Shown in pieces: positions 1 to 7,166 of a DNA stretch of 29,628 nt. The DNA comes from Citromicrobium sp. (GTDB lineage: Bacteria > Pseudomonadota > Alphaproteobacteria > Sphingomonadales > Sphingomonadaceae), in NCBI GenBank assembly GCA_003248395.1, contig QFNA01000109.1, positions 1 to 29,628 of the forward strand, written 5' to 3'. Position 1 is the stretch's first letter; each line of letters starts with the position of its first letter. The position numbers and the translations under genes were made by a program. Below the pieces are notes generated by a model. That model was not told the DNA's origin. It made no database searches and saw only the letters and a program-made list of their open reading frames with translations.

Positions 1-849
1 CGCAAACGTCAGGTCTCCGCCGATTTCATATTGCGGACCATCCTCGTCGACACGTGCGTCGCGGGTACGAACCGGACCTTGCGACGGTTTGCCGACTTCG
101 GGCTCGTCGACGTAATAGAAATCTTCGCCATAGCTCAGGTTCAGGTTCGCCTGAGCCGATCCGTCGAAATCGTAGCTGAAATTCGTGGCCAGTTTCGGAT
201 TGTCGAAACCGCCCGACATCACGCGGTACTGTTCCTCGATCAGGCTGCCGTCCGCAGCGGTGATCACCACCGGACCGTCGGCACCGAACCGATTGTTCTC
301 ATTGGAAATGGCGACGGTGTAGCCGAGCGAGCCCGACTTTCCTGTAAGCGACGCTTCGCCGCCATAGAGCCTGGCGTCGGTATTGTGCGGACGAAAACCC
401 GTTTGCCACCTGAACTGGCCGGAATTGGCGTCGGCTGTCACCACGTTGGCGACCAGGCCAGTCAGTCCCGGTATGTCGAGCGTGTTGCCGTCGATCAGCT
501 CGATCCGAACGACGGTGCTTGCGGGTATCCGACGGAGCTGGTCCCGCAACGAGTCAGACTTGCTCGAGAACCGCTCGCCATTGACGAGAACATTCTGGTT
601 TGCCTGCCCAAGCCCGCGCGGACCGTTGTTGTTGCCGTCTGCTATGGCAAACCCCGGGAGCCGATCGATCATATCGAGCGCGTTGCGTGGCGAAGAGGCT
701 GCAAAATACTCCGGCTCGAAGACGCGTTCCGTGCTCGGCTGGCCCGAGTCCACAATGCTTTCTGCCGGGTCTTCAACGGCTTGGGCGAAGGCCTGCGATG
801 CTGGCATCACGACGGTGAGAGCCGTTGCGCAGAGCAGTCTTGCCATCAT
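1..849 (-). CDS. TonB-dependent receptor, N-terminal part (runs off left edge)
   Basis: This is an outer-membrane receptor for energised uptake of an unknown ligand; only the first 283 codons are inside the window. The protein starts with a signal peptide (about residues 1-22, ending in an ASQAFA-Q cleavage site). A plug-type segment follows at roughly 45-150, with 'SPRNALDMIDRLPGF' and 'QNVLVNGERFSSKSD', which are typical of sphingomonad plug domains. After that come alternating strands rich in Gly, Tyr and Asn that mark the start of the barrel. Two ATGs lie in tandem (849 and 846). The GGAAGGGGAAG ribosome site 6 nt upstream fits the first. The gene is divergent from clpP. Substrate cannot be told. 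The frame is open to the window edge. Confidence 0.88.
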   Translation of the reverse strand, partial: MMARLLCATALTVVMPASQAFAQAVEDPAESIVDSGQPSTERVFEPEYFAASSPRNALDMIDRLPGFAIADGNNNGPRGLGQANQNVLVNGERFSSKSDSLRDQLRRIPASTVVRIELIDGNTLDIPGLTGLVANVVTADANSGQFRWQTGFRPHNTDARLYGGEASLTGKSGSLGYTVAISNENNRFGADGPVVITAADGSLIEEQYRVMSGGFDNPKLATNFSYDFDGSAQANLNLSYGEDFYYVDEPEVGKPSQGPVRTRDARVDEDGPQYEIGGDLTFA

Positions 850-1013
850 GTCGATCTTCCCCTTCCTCTCGCTGCGACGCGCTATCGATTACAGATGTAG
901 GCAGAGATGGTGAACCTGCGCTCGACCGACCGGCAATCACCACCGACAAACGGCAAGCGACCGATGCCGTCATCCACGCCCGCGCACTGTCGACAGCGGC
1001 GATGGTTAAGCCC

Positions 1014-1045
1014 CTTGAACATCCTGTCGGTGATAGCGACATAGG
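1014..1045 (+). promoter_or_regulatory. Candidate sigma-32 (RpoH) promoter of clpP
   Basis: A perfect CTTGAA -35 box of the heat-shock sigma factor lies at 1014-1019. About 16 bases later there is a weak -10-like GCGACATAGG (1036-1045). It sits about 30 bases before the clpP start, where heat-shock control is expected. The -10 match is poor, so this is a candidate only. Confidence 0.35.
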
Positions 1046-1073
1046 CGCTCGAAATTTTTGAAAGAGGAATTGC

Positions 1074-1787
1074 ATGATCGACCTTTTCGGCAGCGACGCC
1101 CACGGAGGCCAGGGCCAGTTCACCCACGATCCCGTGACTGGCGCGCTGGTGCCGACGGTCGTCGAGCAATCGAGCCGTGGCGAGCGCGCATTCGACATTT
1201 TCAGCCGCTTGCTGCGGGAACGCATCGTTTTCGTGACCGGTCAGGTAGAAGACAACATGGCGTCGCTGATCGTCGCCCAACTGCTCTTTCTGGAAAGCGA
1301 GAACCCGTCGAAGCCGATCAGCATGTATATCAATTCGCCCGGCGGCGTTGTGACTGCCGGCATGGCGATCCATGACACGATGCAATACATCAAGCCGCGC
1401 GTATCGACCGTGTGTATTGGGCAGGCAGCCTCGATGGGCAGTTTCCTGCTGGCAGCGGGCGAACCGGGTATGCGCATTGCGCTCCCCAATGCGCGGATCA
1501 TGGTCCATCAGCCCAGCGGCGGTGCCCGTGGCATGGCCAGCGACATCGAAATCCAGGCGCGCGAGATCCTGCGTATTCGCCAGCGGATGAACGATCTCTA
1601 TGTGAAATACACGGGCCAAAGCCTCTCCGATATCGAAAAGGCAATGGACCGCGACACCTTCCTGGAGGCCGATGAGGCGTTGAAGTTTGGCATTGTCGAC
1701 AAGGTGTTCGAGGCGCGGCCCGAATCAGAAACCCCCGACGAGCCGACCAAGGAAGAGGACAAGGGGTCCGGCGGCGCGCCCGAATAA
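1074..1787 (+). CDS. clpP: ATP-dependent Clp protease proteolytic subunit ClpP
   Basis: ClpP is the serine-protease barrel that degrades proteins unfolded by ClpX or ClpA. The 237-residue protein carries the complete triad. Ser120 is in 'GQAASMGS', His145 in 'MVHQPSGG' and Asp194 in 'MDRDTFLEADEA'; these align with E. coli Ser97, His122 and Asp171. The glycine-rich oxyanion segment 'NSPGGVVTAGMAI' is at 87-99. The ATG is preceded by AGAGGA at normal spacing. The C-terminal tail after about residue 214 is acidic and low-complexity, longer than in E. coli, and common in alphaproteobacteria. clpX follows after 197 bp, so the pair may be co-transcribed or have a second promoter. Sequence and context are unambiguous. 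Confidence 0.98.
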   Translation: MIDLFGSDAHGGQGQFTHDPVTGALVPTVVEQSSRGERAFDIFSRLLRERIVFVTGQVEDNMASLIVAQLLFLESENPSKPISMYINSPGGVVTAGMAIHDTMQYIKPRVSTVCIGQAASMGSFLLAAGEPGMRIALPNARIMVHQPSGGARGMASDIEIQAREILRIRQRMNDLYVKYTGQSLSDIEKAMDRDTFLEADEALKFGIVDKVFEARPESETPDEPTKEEDKGSGGAPE

Positions 1788-1798
1788 CATGGCGCGCC
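1773..1798 (+). repeat. GGCGCGCC inverted pair across the clpP stop codon
   Basis: The self-complementary octamer GGCGCGCC occurs at 1773-1780 and again at 1791-1798. It can fold into an 8-bp stem with a 10-base loop that contains the clpP stop codon. No T-run follows. It could slow transcription or protect the clpP 3' end before the clpX gap. Function is inferred only. Confidence 0.4.
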
Positions 1799-1984
1799 CT
1801 CGTGGGGCGCAGACGCTGCGTCCCGTGACAGGACTGTTGCAATTTTGTCGTAGGATTTGGGCAAGCATGCCGCTTCACCTTGTGGCAAGCAGGCTGGATT
1901 ACCTATGATGTTGACCCATTCCCCCACCGGCCTAGAGTCGGCGAATCCCGCCTTATGCGGGCGTCTCCCGGGGCAGAGCAGGAA

Positions 1985-3253
1985 ATGACCAAGTTGAGCG
2001 GAACCGACAGCAAATCCACCCTCTACTGCAGCTTCTGCGGTAAGTCACAGCACGAGGTGCGCAAGCTGATTGCGGGACCGACCGTGTTCATCTGCGACGA
2101 ATGCGTGGAACTTTGCAACGACATCATTCGCGAAGAAACAAAGGCGGGTATTTCGGGCAAGAAAGATGGCGATGTACCCAGCCCATCCGAAATCTTCGCC
2201 ACGCTTAACGACTATGTGATCGGTCAGGACCGGGCGAAACGCGTGCTGTCGGTGGCGGTGCACAATCACTACAAGCGGCTGAAGCACAGCGGCAAGGCCG
2301 GCGACGTCGAACTGGCGAAATCGAATATTCTTCTCGTTGGGCCAACCGGTTCGGGCAAGACTCTGTTGGCGCAGACGCTCGCGCGTACGTTCGACGTTCC
2401 GTTTACCATGGCCGATGCCACCACCTTGACCGAGGCTGGCTACGTCGGCGAGGATGTCGAAAATATCATCCTGAAGCTGCTGCAGGCGAGCGACTATAAC
2501 GTCGAGAAGGCGCAACATGGCATCGTCTACATCGACGAAATCGACAAGATTACGCGCAAGGCAGAGAATCCTTCGATTACCCGCGACGTGTCGGGCGAGG
2601 GTGTGCAGCAAGCGCTTCTGAAGCTGATGGAGGGCACCACGGCGAGCGTCCCGCCGCAGGGCGGACGCAAGCACCCGCAGCAGGAATTCCTTCAGGTCGA
2701 CACGACGAACATCCTGTTCATCTGTGGCGGTGCTTTTGCCGGTCTGGAGAAGATCATCGCCGACCGCCTGCAGAAGCGGAGTATCGGCTTCGGTGCGCAC
2801 GTCGCCGATCCGGACAAGCGCCGCATCGGCGAACTGCTTGAAAAGGGCGAGCCTGAAGACCTTCTGAAATTCGGTCTTATTCCCGAATTCGTCGGTCGTC
2901 TCCCGGTCATTGCAACGTTGCGCGACCTCGATATCGATGCGCTGGTTACGATCCTAACCGAGCCGAAGAATGCGCTGGTCAAGCAGTACCAGAAGCTGTT
3001 CGAACTGGAGGACGTCGATCTGACCTTCCAGGATGACGCACTGCGCACGATCGCCGAAAAGGCAATCGCCCGCAAAACCGGGGCACGTGGTCTGCGTTCG
3101 ATCGTGGAGGGTATCCTGCTCGATACGATGTTCGACCTGCCCGATCTCGACGGCGTGACGGAAATCGTCATCGACAAGGACGTGGTCGAAGGACGCAAGG
3201 AGCCGATCCAGGTTCATGATGGCAAGAAGGGCGAGAAAGAAGAAGCGGCCTGA
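1985..3253 (+). CDS. clpX: ATP-dependent protease ATP-binding subunit ClpX
   Basis: ClpX is the AAA+ unfoldase that feeds substrates into ClpP. The 422-residue protein begins with a four-cysteine zinc finger (Cys15, Cys18, Cys37, Cys40). Walker A 'GPTGSGKT' is at 119-126, the GYVG pore loop at 152-155, and Walker B 'VYIDEID' at 181-187. The RKH loop is at 228-230 and the IGF loop that docks on ClpP at 267-269. The ATG at 1985 was chosen because the zinc-finger domain starts just after it in all ClpX proteins. The frame is open further upstream, but that stretch has no ClpX-like sequence. The ribosome site (AGCAGGA) is close to the ATG. In alphaproteobacteria ClpXP also degrades cell-cycle proteins such as CtrA, which connects to chpT further along. 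Confidence 0.98.
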   Translation: MTKLSGTDSKSTLYCSFCGKSQHEVRKLIAGPTVFICDECVELCNDIIREETKAGISGKKDGDVPSPSEIFATLNDYVIGQDRAKRVLSVAVHNHYKRLKHSGKAGDVELAKSNILLVGPTGSGKTLLAQTLARTFDVPFTMADATTLTEAGYVGEDVENIILKLLQASDYNVEKAQHGIVYIDEIDKITRKAENPSITRDVSGEGVQQALLKLMEGTTASVPPQGGRKHPQQEFLQVDTTNILFICGGAFAGLEKIIADRLQKRSIGFGAHVADPDKRRIGELLEKGEPEDLLKFGLIPEFVGRLPVIATLRDLDIDALVTILTEPKNALVKQYQKLFELEDVDLTFQDDALRTIAEKAIARKTGARGLRSIVEGILLDTMFDLPDLDGVTEIVIDKDVVEGRKEPIQVHDGKKGEKEEAA

Positions 3254-3582
3254 CAGGAGGCCGCCGCTACCTTTTCGTTTGCGGGAAGAACCGGCATCGC
3301 AGCCCGACGGCGGGACAGATCTTCGCCGATAATCCGCGCTTGACGGTGCTTTCAGCCGGTTTGGCCGAAGACTCGGACTTGGTGCTGGATGCCGAAATGC
3401 TCGAATGGGCGGATCGCGTATTCGTGATGGAATCGCGGCATCGCAAGGCGGTCGAAACGCGGTTCGGCAAGTCGGCGCGCAGCGCGCCAGTGGTCGTCCT
3501 GGGCATCAGAGACAATTATCGCTTCATGGACCCAGCCCTGATCCGGCTCCTCAGGGCGAAAATGACACCCTACCTGCCCTGA
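3250..3582 (+). CDS. Low-molecular-weight tyrosine-phosphatase-like protein, start codon abnormal
   Basis: The frame encodes the phosphatase P-loop 'FVCGKNRHRSPTAGQIF' (CX5R). It continues with 'TVLSAGL', 'WADRVFVME' and 'DNYRFMDPALIRLL', a pattern known from a small family of about 105-110-residue LMW-PTP-like proteins. No ATG, GTG or TTG lies between the in-frame stop at 3217-3219 and the P-loop. The first canonical start (TTG 3340) would remove the active site. A strong AGGAGG at 3255-3260 is followed by no usable codon. The only near-cognate start is CTG at 3250, which overlaps the clpX stop as CTGA and would give 110 residues. Either the gene uses CTG by translational coupling, or its ATG was deleted and it is a recent pseudogene. 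The stop at 3580-3582 abuts the stop of the opposing CDF gene. Confidence 0.6.
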   Translation: MTGGRRYLFVCGKNRHRSPTAGQIFADNPRLTVLSAGLAEDSDLVLDAEMLEWADRVFVMESRHRKAVETRFGKSARSAPVVVLGIRDNYRFMDPALIRLLRAKMTPYLP

Positions 3583-4509
3583 TCAACACCCGCTCGTGCA
3601 GTTGCGAACCCGTTCAACCTGGATGGTCGAATGGCCGATGCAATAGCTGTGCTCGAGTTCGTGCGAGATCTGCTGCAGGAATGCGTCGCCCGGATGCCCC
3701 GAAGGCATCGTCAGATGCGCGGTCAGCGCAGTTTCGGTCGTGCTCATCGGCCAGATATGCAGATCGTGTACGGCGCTGACGCCTTCCAGCCCGGCCAGAT
3801 AGGTCCGAACTTCCTTTTCCGAGACGCCCTTGGGCACGGCGAGCATGCTCATGGCCACGCTGTCTTTCAGAAGGCCCCACGTGCCCCAGGCGATGACGAT
3901 GACGATGACGAGGCTGACCGCCGGATCGATCCAGGCCTGTCCGGTCCAGATGATGGCCAGACCGGCGATGACTACCCCTGCGCTCACCAGCGCATCAGCT
4001 GCCATGTGCAAATAGGCGCCGCGGATGTTGATGTCGTCCTGACCGCGCAAAAACAACGCGGCCGTCCCTGCATTGATCAGAATGCCAATACCGGCGACGA
4101 TGGCCATGGTCTCGCCAGCGACCGGGGCAGGGTCCGCCATGCGGTGGATCGTTTCGTAAAGAATGGCGCCGATCGCCACCAGCAGCAATCCTGCATTGGC
4201 GAGCGCCGCCAGGATGGTCGAGCTCTTGTATCCGTATGTAAAGCGCTCTGTCGGCTGTTTCTTCGCTGCGACGCTCGCTCCCCAGGCAAGCATGAGCGCC
4301 AGCACGTCGGACAGATTATGGCCGGCATCTGCGATCAGCGCCATCGATCCGGCGATCCAGCCATAGATGGCTTCGACGATGACAAATCCCGTGTTGAGGA
4401 CGATCCCGATCAGGAACGCGCGTCCGAAATCCTTTGGCGCATGGCTGTGTCCATGACCGCCGCCATGCCCGTCAGCGTGATCGTGGTCGTGATGATGCCC
4501 GATACCCAC
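3583..4509 (-). CDS. CDF-family cation (zinc-type) efflux transporter
   Basis: This inner-membrane exporter expels divalent metal, probably Zn2+, in exchange for protons. A His-rich cytosolic start (HHHDHDHADGHGGGHGHSH, residues 5-23) precedes six hydrophobic helices. The family metal-site motifs are present: 'DAGHNLSDV' (61-69) in helix 2 and 'HMAADALVS' (168-176) in helix 5. A short C-terminal ferredoxin-like domain follows. GTG at 4509 was chosen because coding character and the His-rich tail begin there. The longer frame to ATG 4632 encodes a non-conserved stretch without a good ribosome site. With GTG the protein has 308 residues, the usual CzcD/ZitB length. A perfect palindrome lies about 110 bp upstream and may be an operator. 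Metal specificity is inferred. Confidence 0.9.
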   Translation of the reverse strand: MGIGHHHDHDHADGHGGGHGHSHAPKDFGRAFLIGIVLNTGFVIVEAIYGWIAGSMALIADAGHNLSDVLALMLAWGASVAAKKQPTERFTYGYKSSTILAALANAGLLLVAIGAILYETIHRMADPAPVAGETMAIVAGIGILINAGTAALFLRGQDDINIRGAYLHMAADALVSAGVVIAGLAIIWTGQAWIDPAVSLVIVIVIAWGTWGLLKDSVAMSMLAVPKGVSEKEVRTYLAGLEGVSAVHDLHIWPMSTTETALTAHLTMPSGHPGDAFLQQISHELEHSYCIGHSTIQVERVRNCTSGC

Positions 4510-4620
4510 TTGGCGAGCCGCCCCCTTAACCTGTCCCTGCCAGCGGATTAAGCAAGATTGCCCAATACCTTCAATAAAAATCCGCGCAAAATCAGCGTGA
4601 TACGGAATAACGCATCTGGC

Positions 4621-4632
4621 ATGATATATCAT
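4621..4632. promoter_or_regulatory. 12-bp palindrome upstream of the CDF gene
   Basis: ATGATATATCAT is a perfect palindrome in the gap between the CDF exporter and the GH25 remnant. AT-rich dyads of this kind are bound by ArsR/SmtB-type metal sensors upstream of metal exporters. No regulator gene is present here, so its role is a guess. Confidence 0.25.
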
Positions 4633-4725
4633 TCACTCTCTGAGGCAAGCCGCAAGTGCACGGAATTGCAGGACAAGCCCATGGCGAGTGAGTTCGGTGT
4701 GCGAGATACGCACCGGCCCGGCGCC

Positions 4726-5405
4726 TTACTGGGCAGGGGGTGGCTGCCGCTCCGTTCGCATGACATTCCAGTCCACGCGGCCCTCGATTCCTTCCAGCTG
4801 ATGAAAGTTGGATGCCTGCCAGAGGGTCCAGTCCCTTTTCCCGAAACTCGGCTCGCGGATGATCGAGCGCAACCATAGCGGCCGATCGAAGTGCGCGCTG
4901 ATCCCATAGGCCTCGTCGAATTCCTCAGTGAGGTAAAGCACTGCGGGCTTGTCGTAACGCCCCTCGACTAGCGCCAGATAGTCGGCCAATTCGGCCCGCA
5001 CGTCGGCGATCGGCGGCCGGTTCGTGCAATTGCCCATGTATTCGAGGTCCACTGCCGGGGCGAGCGCGGCGGGATCGACGGGGACGTTGGCGATGAAGTT
5101 CGCCGCCTGCTCCGCTCCGGAACGGCACAGGGTGAAGAAGTGATAGGCTCCGCGCGCCACAAATCGACGCATTGCGCAGGCAGCAACGCCCAGTCGATCT
5201 CGCCCTGGTGATGCGATATGTCGATGCCCTGCTGCGGGTATGTGTCATCGGACGGATGCCAGTGCTTTGCCTGGATCAGCGCATAGAAGGCGGCCAATAG
5301 CAGCGGCACGAGCAGGATGCCGCAACCCCAACGGTTCCTCACCTTCGTTTTTGCAGGGCGGCCTGACAAGGCATTCAGATCGCGTGGGACGTAGCGATCA
5401 CTCAT
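4726..5405 (-). pseudogene. GH25 lysozyme-like gene with internal deletion and frameshift
   Basis: The first part (from ATG 5405, MSDRYVPRDL) has a membrane anchor at about 28-45 and the GH25 start 'QQGIDISHHQGEIDW', including the catalytic Asp. The frame then fails near 5165-5185. The second part continues in another frame with 'RGAYHFFTLCRSGAEQAANF', 'AVDLEYMG', 'KPAVLYLTEEFDEAYG' and 'WTLWQASNFHQLEGIEGRVDWN'. Only 35 bases separate the DW codon from RGAYHFF, where GH25 proteins have roughly 37 residues carrying strand 2 (FAYIKASEG-like). A deletion of about 76 bases, not a multiple of three, is inferred. Both catalytic-site halves are otherwise well kept, so the break is recent or an assembly error. 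The start overlaps the end of mtgA by 8 bases, so they were one operon. An intact version would cut the muramic-acid glycosidic bond. Confidence 0.85.
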
Positions 5406-6066
5406 AGACGCAGGCATCGAGACCGTTGCGACGGACTTGCCCGATTCGTGCGGCGATCGTGTTGCCGTGCCGACGCAACCAGCCGCCCGGATTTACCACC
5501 GACCGTTCCTTGGGCAGCGGCAGGGCCGCAGCCATCCGCGCGGCTTCGCTGGGCGAAAGGCTCGACGCGGACTTGTTGAAATAGCGCTGCGCCCCCGCTT
5601 CGGCCCCATAAGTGCCGATGCCGGTTTCAGCGACGTTGAGATAGACTTCCATGATCCGCCGCTTGCCCCAGATCTGCTCGATCAGCAGCGTGAAATAGGC
5701 TTCCAGCCCCTTGCGGAAATAACCGCCGCCTTGCCAGAGAAACACGTTCTTCGCGGTCTGCTGGCTGATGGTCGAACCACCGCGAATGCGCCCACCCTGC
5801 AAATTGCTTTCGTAGGCCTTTTGCATGGCCTCGCGGTCGAATCCGTCATGCGCACAGAACTTGCCGTCCTCGGCGGCAATGACGGCGCGCACGAGATTGG
5901 GATCGATGCTGGCGAGCGACTCCCAATCCTTGGTCACGCCATTGCTGTCCATCGCCATCGTGGCCGTGACCGGCACCGGTACGAACTTGAACAGCACGAC
6001 AAGAGCGAGGCTGAGCGCAACCAGACCGACGAACAGTTTTGCGAGGAAAAAGGCAATGCGACGCAT
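5398..6066 (-). CDS. mtgA: Monofunctional peptidoglycan glycosyltransferase MtgA
   Basis: This GT51 enzyme polymerises lipid II into glycan strands on the outer face of the inner membrane. The 222-residue protein has one N-terminal membrane helix (about 5-28). The catalytic motif 'AEDGKFCAHDGFD' follows, with Glu66, then 'RGGSTISQQTAKNVFLW' (95-111) and 'KRRIMEVYLNVAE' with the second glutamate, Glu140. Length and motifs match MtgA. The ATG at 6066 lies only about 14 bases past the T-run of the rpoH terminator, which leaves no clear Shine-Dalgarno sequence. The mtgA message therefore comes either from readthrough or from a start very close to the ATG. The GH25 remnant overlaps its 3' end. Confidence 0.95.
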   Translation of the reverse strand: MRRIAFFLAKLFVGLVALSLALVVLFKFVPVPVTATMAMDSNGVTKDWESLASIDPNLVRAVIAAEDGKFCAHDGFDREAMQKAYESNLQGGRIRGGSTISQQTAKNVFLWQGGGYFRKGLEAYFTLLIEQIWGKRRIMEVYLNVAETGIGTYGAEAGAQRYFNKSASSLSPSEAARMAAALPLPKERSVVNPGGWLRRHGNTIAARIGQVRRNGLDACVYE

Positions 6067-6079
6067 GCCGACTGCTTAC

Positions 6080-6118
6080 AAAAAAGAGGCGCGATGGGAA
6101 ATTCCCTTCGCGCCTCTG
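6080..6118 (-). terminator. Intrinsic terminator of rpoH
   Basis: On the minus strand a perfect 10-bp stem (AGAGGCGCGA against TCGCGCCTCT, 6108-6117 and 6085-6094) with an inner GGGAA/TTCCC helix is followed by six T residues (6085-6080). It lies 20-60 bases after the rpoH stop. It also occupies the leader of mtgA. Confidence 0.88.
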
Positions 6119-6137
6119 TTGGCCGCCCTGTGAGGGG

Positions 6138-7043
6138 TCAGGCGATGCCGGGCAGCAGACGTTCGCCCGCGATCGATTTCATCGCTTTTTGCAGCTTTTC
6201 GAAGGCACGGACCTCGATCTGGCGGATGCGTTCGCGGCTGACGTCGTAGACCTGCGACAGTTCCTCAAGCGTCTGGGGGTTTTCGGTCAGCCTCCGCTCG
6301 GTCAGAATATGCTTTTCGCGATCGTTCAGGCTGTCCATGGCCTCGACCAGCATGTCGTGACGCACTTCGGCCTCTTCGGCGTCAGCCACCGTTTCGTCCT
6401 GTAACGGACGGTCATCGGTCAACCAGTCGAGCCATTCGCCCGAACCCTCTTCACCATTGCGCATGGACACGTTCAGCGATCCGTCGCCGCCCATCATCAT
6501 GCGACGGTTCATGTTGACGACCTCCTGCTCGGGAACACCGAGGTCGGTCGCAATCTTGGCCACATCGTCGGGATGAAGGTCGGTGTCCTCATAGGCGTCG
6601 AGGTTCTTCTTCATCCGGCGCAGGTTGAAGAACAGCTTCTTCTGCGCGGCTGTCGTGCCCATTTTCACCAGCGACCACGAGCGCAGGATGTATTCCTGGA
6701 TGCTCGCCTTGATCCACCACATGGCATAGGTGGCGAGGCGGAAGCCGCGGTCGGCTTCGAATTTCTTGACGCCCTGCATCAGGCCGACATTGCCTTCGGA
6801 AATGAGATCCGAGACGGGAAGGCCATAGCCGCGATAACCCATCGCGATCTTGGCAACCAGGCGCAGGTGCGACGTGACGAGCTGCGCCGCAGCTTCGGGG
6901 TCTTCGTGCTCCTCGTAACGCTTGGCGAGCATGTACTCCTGCTCCTGCGTCAGCACGGGGAATTTCTTGATTTCGGAAAGATAGCGGTTGAGGCTCTGCT
7001 CACCGCCGAGCGCCGGAACGCTCAATTTTCTGGTATTGCTCAC
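6138..7043 (-). CDS. rpoH: RNA polymerase heat-shock sigma factor RpoH (sigma-32)
   Basis: RpoH directs RNA polymerase to heat-shock promoters. The 301-residue protein opens with 'SVPALGGEQSLNRYL'. Region 2 covers about 50-120 (DLISEGNVGLMQGVKKFE, FATY-like 'RLATYAMWWIKASIQEYI'). The diagnostic RpoH box 'QKKLFFNLRR' is at 134-143, and the region 4 helix-turn-helix 'LEELSQVYDVSRERIRQIE' at about 259-277. GTG at 7043 was chosen because the conserved N-terminus begins there. An upstream in-frame ATG at 7097 would add 18 non-conserved residues. The gene follows rluD after about 120 bp and ends in a strong intrinsic terminator. Its own promoter is probably in that gap or inside rluD. The clpP promoter candidate in this window is a plausible target. 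Confidence 0.96.
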   Translation of the reverse strand: MSNTRKLSVPALGGEQSLNRYLSEIKKFPVLTQEQEYMLAKRYEEHEDPEAAAQLVTSHLRLVAKIAMGYRGYGLPVSDLISEGNVGLMQGVKKFEADRGFRLATYAMWWIKASIQEYILRSWSLVKMGTTAAQKKLFFNLRRMKKNLDAYEDTDLHPDDVAKIATDLGVPEQEVVNMNRRMMMGGDGSLNVSMRNGEEGSGEWLDWLTDDRPLQDETVADAEEAEVRHDMLVEAMDSLNDREKHILTERRLTENPQTLEELSQVYDVSRERIRQIEVRAFEKLQKAMKSIAGERLLPGIA

Positions 7044-7166
7044 GTTTGTCCTGACCTTTCTGGCGTCGACCGCATTCGCCGAACCCCTGCTGGGCATCCG
7101 GTCGGTTGGGCCACTTGTTTCTCTATACCGGAACGCGGCCGGAATTGCATCTGCGTTTCATCGATT

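Noticed and set aside
31..900. Plus-strand open frame over the left edge
   Set aside because: It is opposite the TonB-dependent receptor, which has a signal peptide, plug motifs and a good ribosome site.
5150..5200. Programmed frameshift in the GH25 gene
   Set aside because: A conserved segment is absent at the same place, so slippage alone could not restore the protein.
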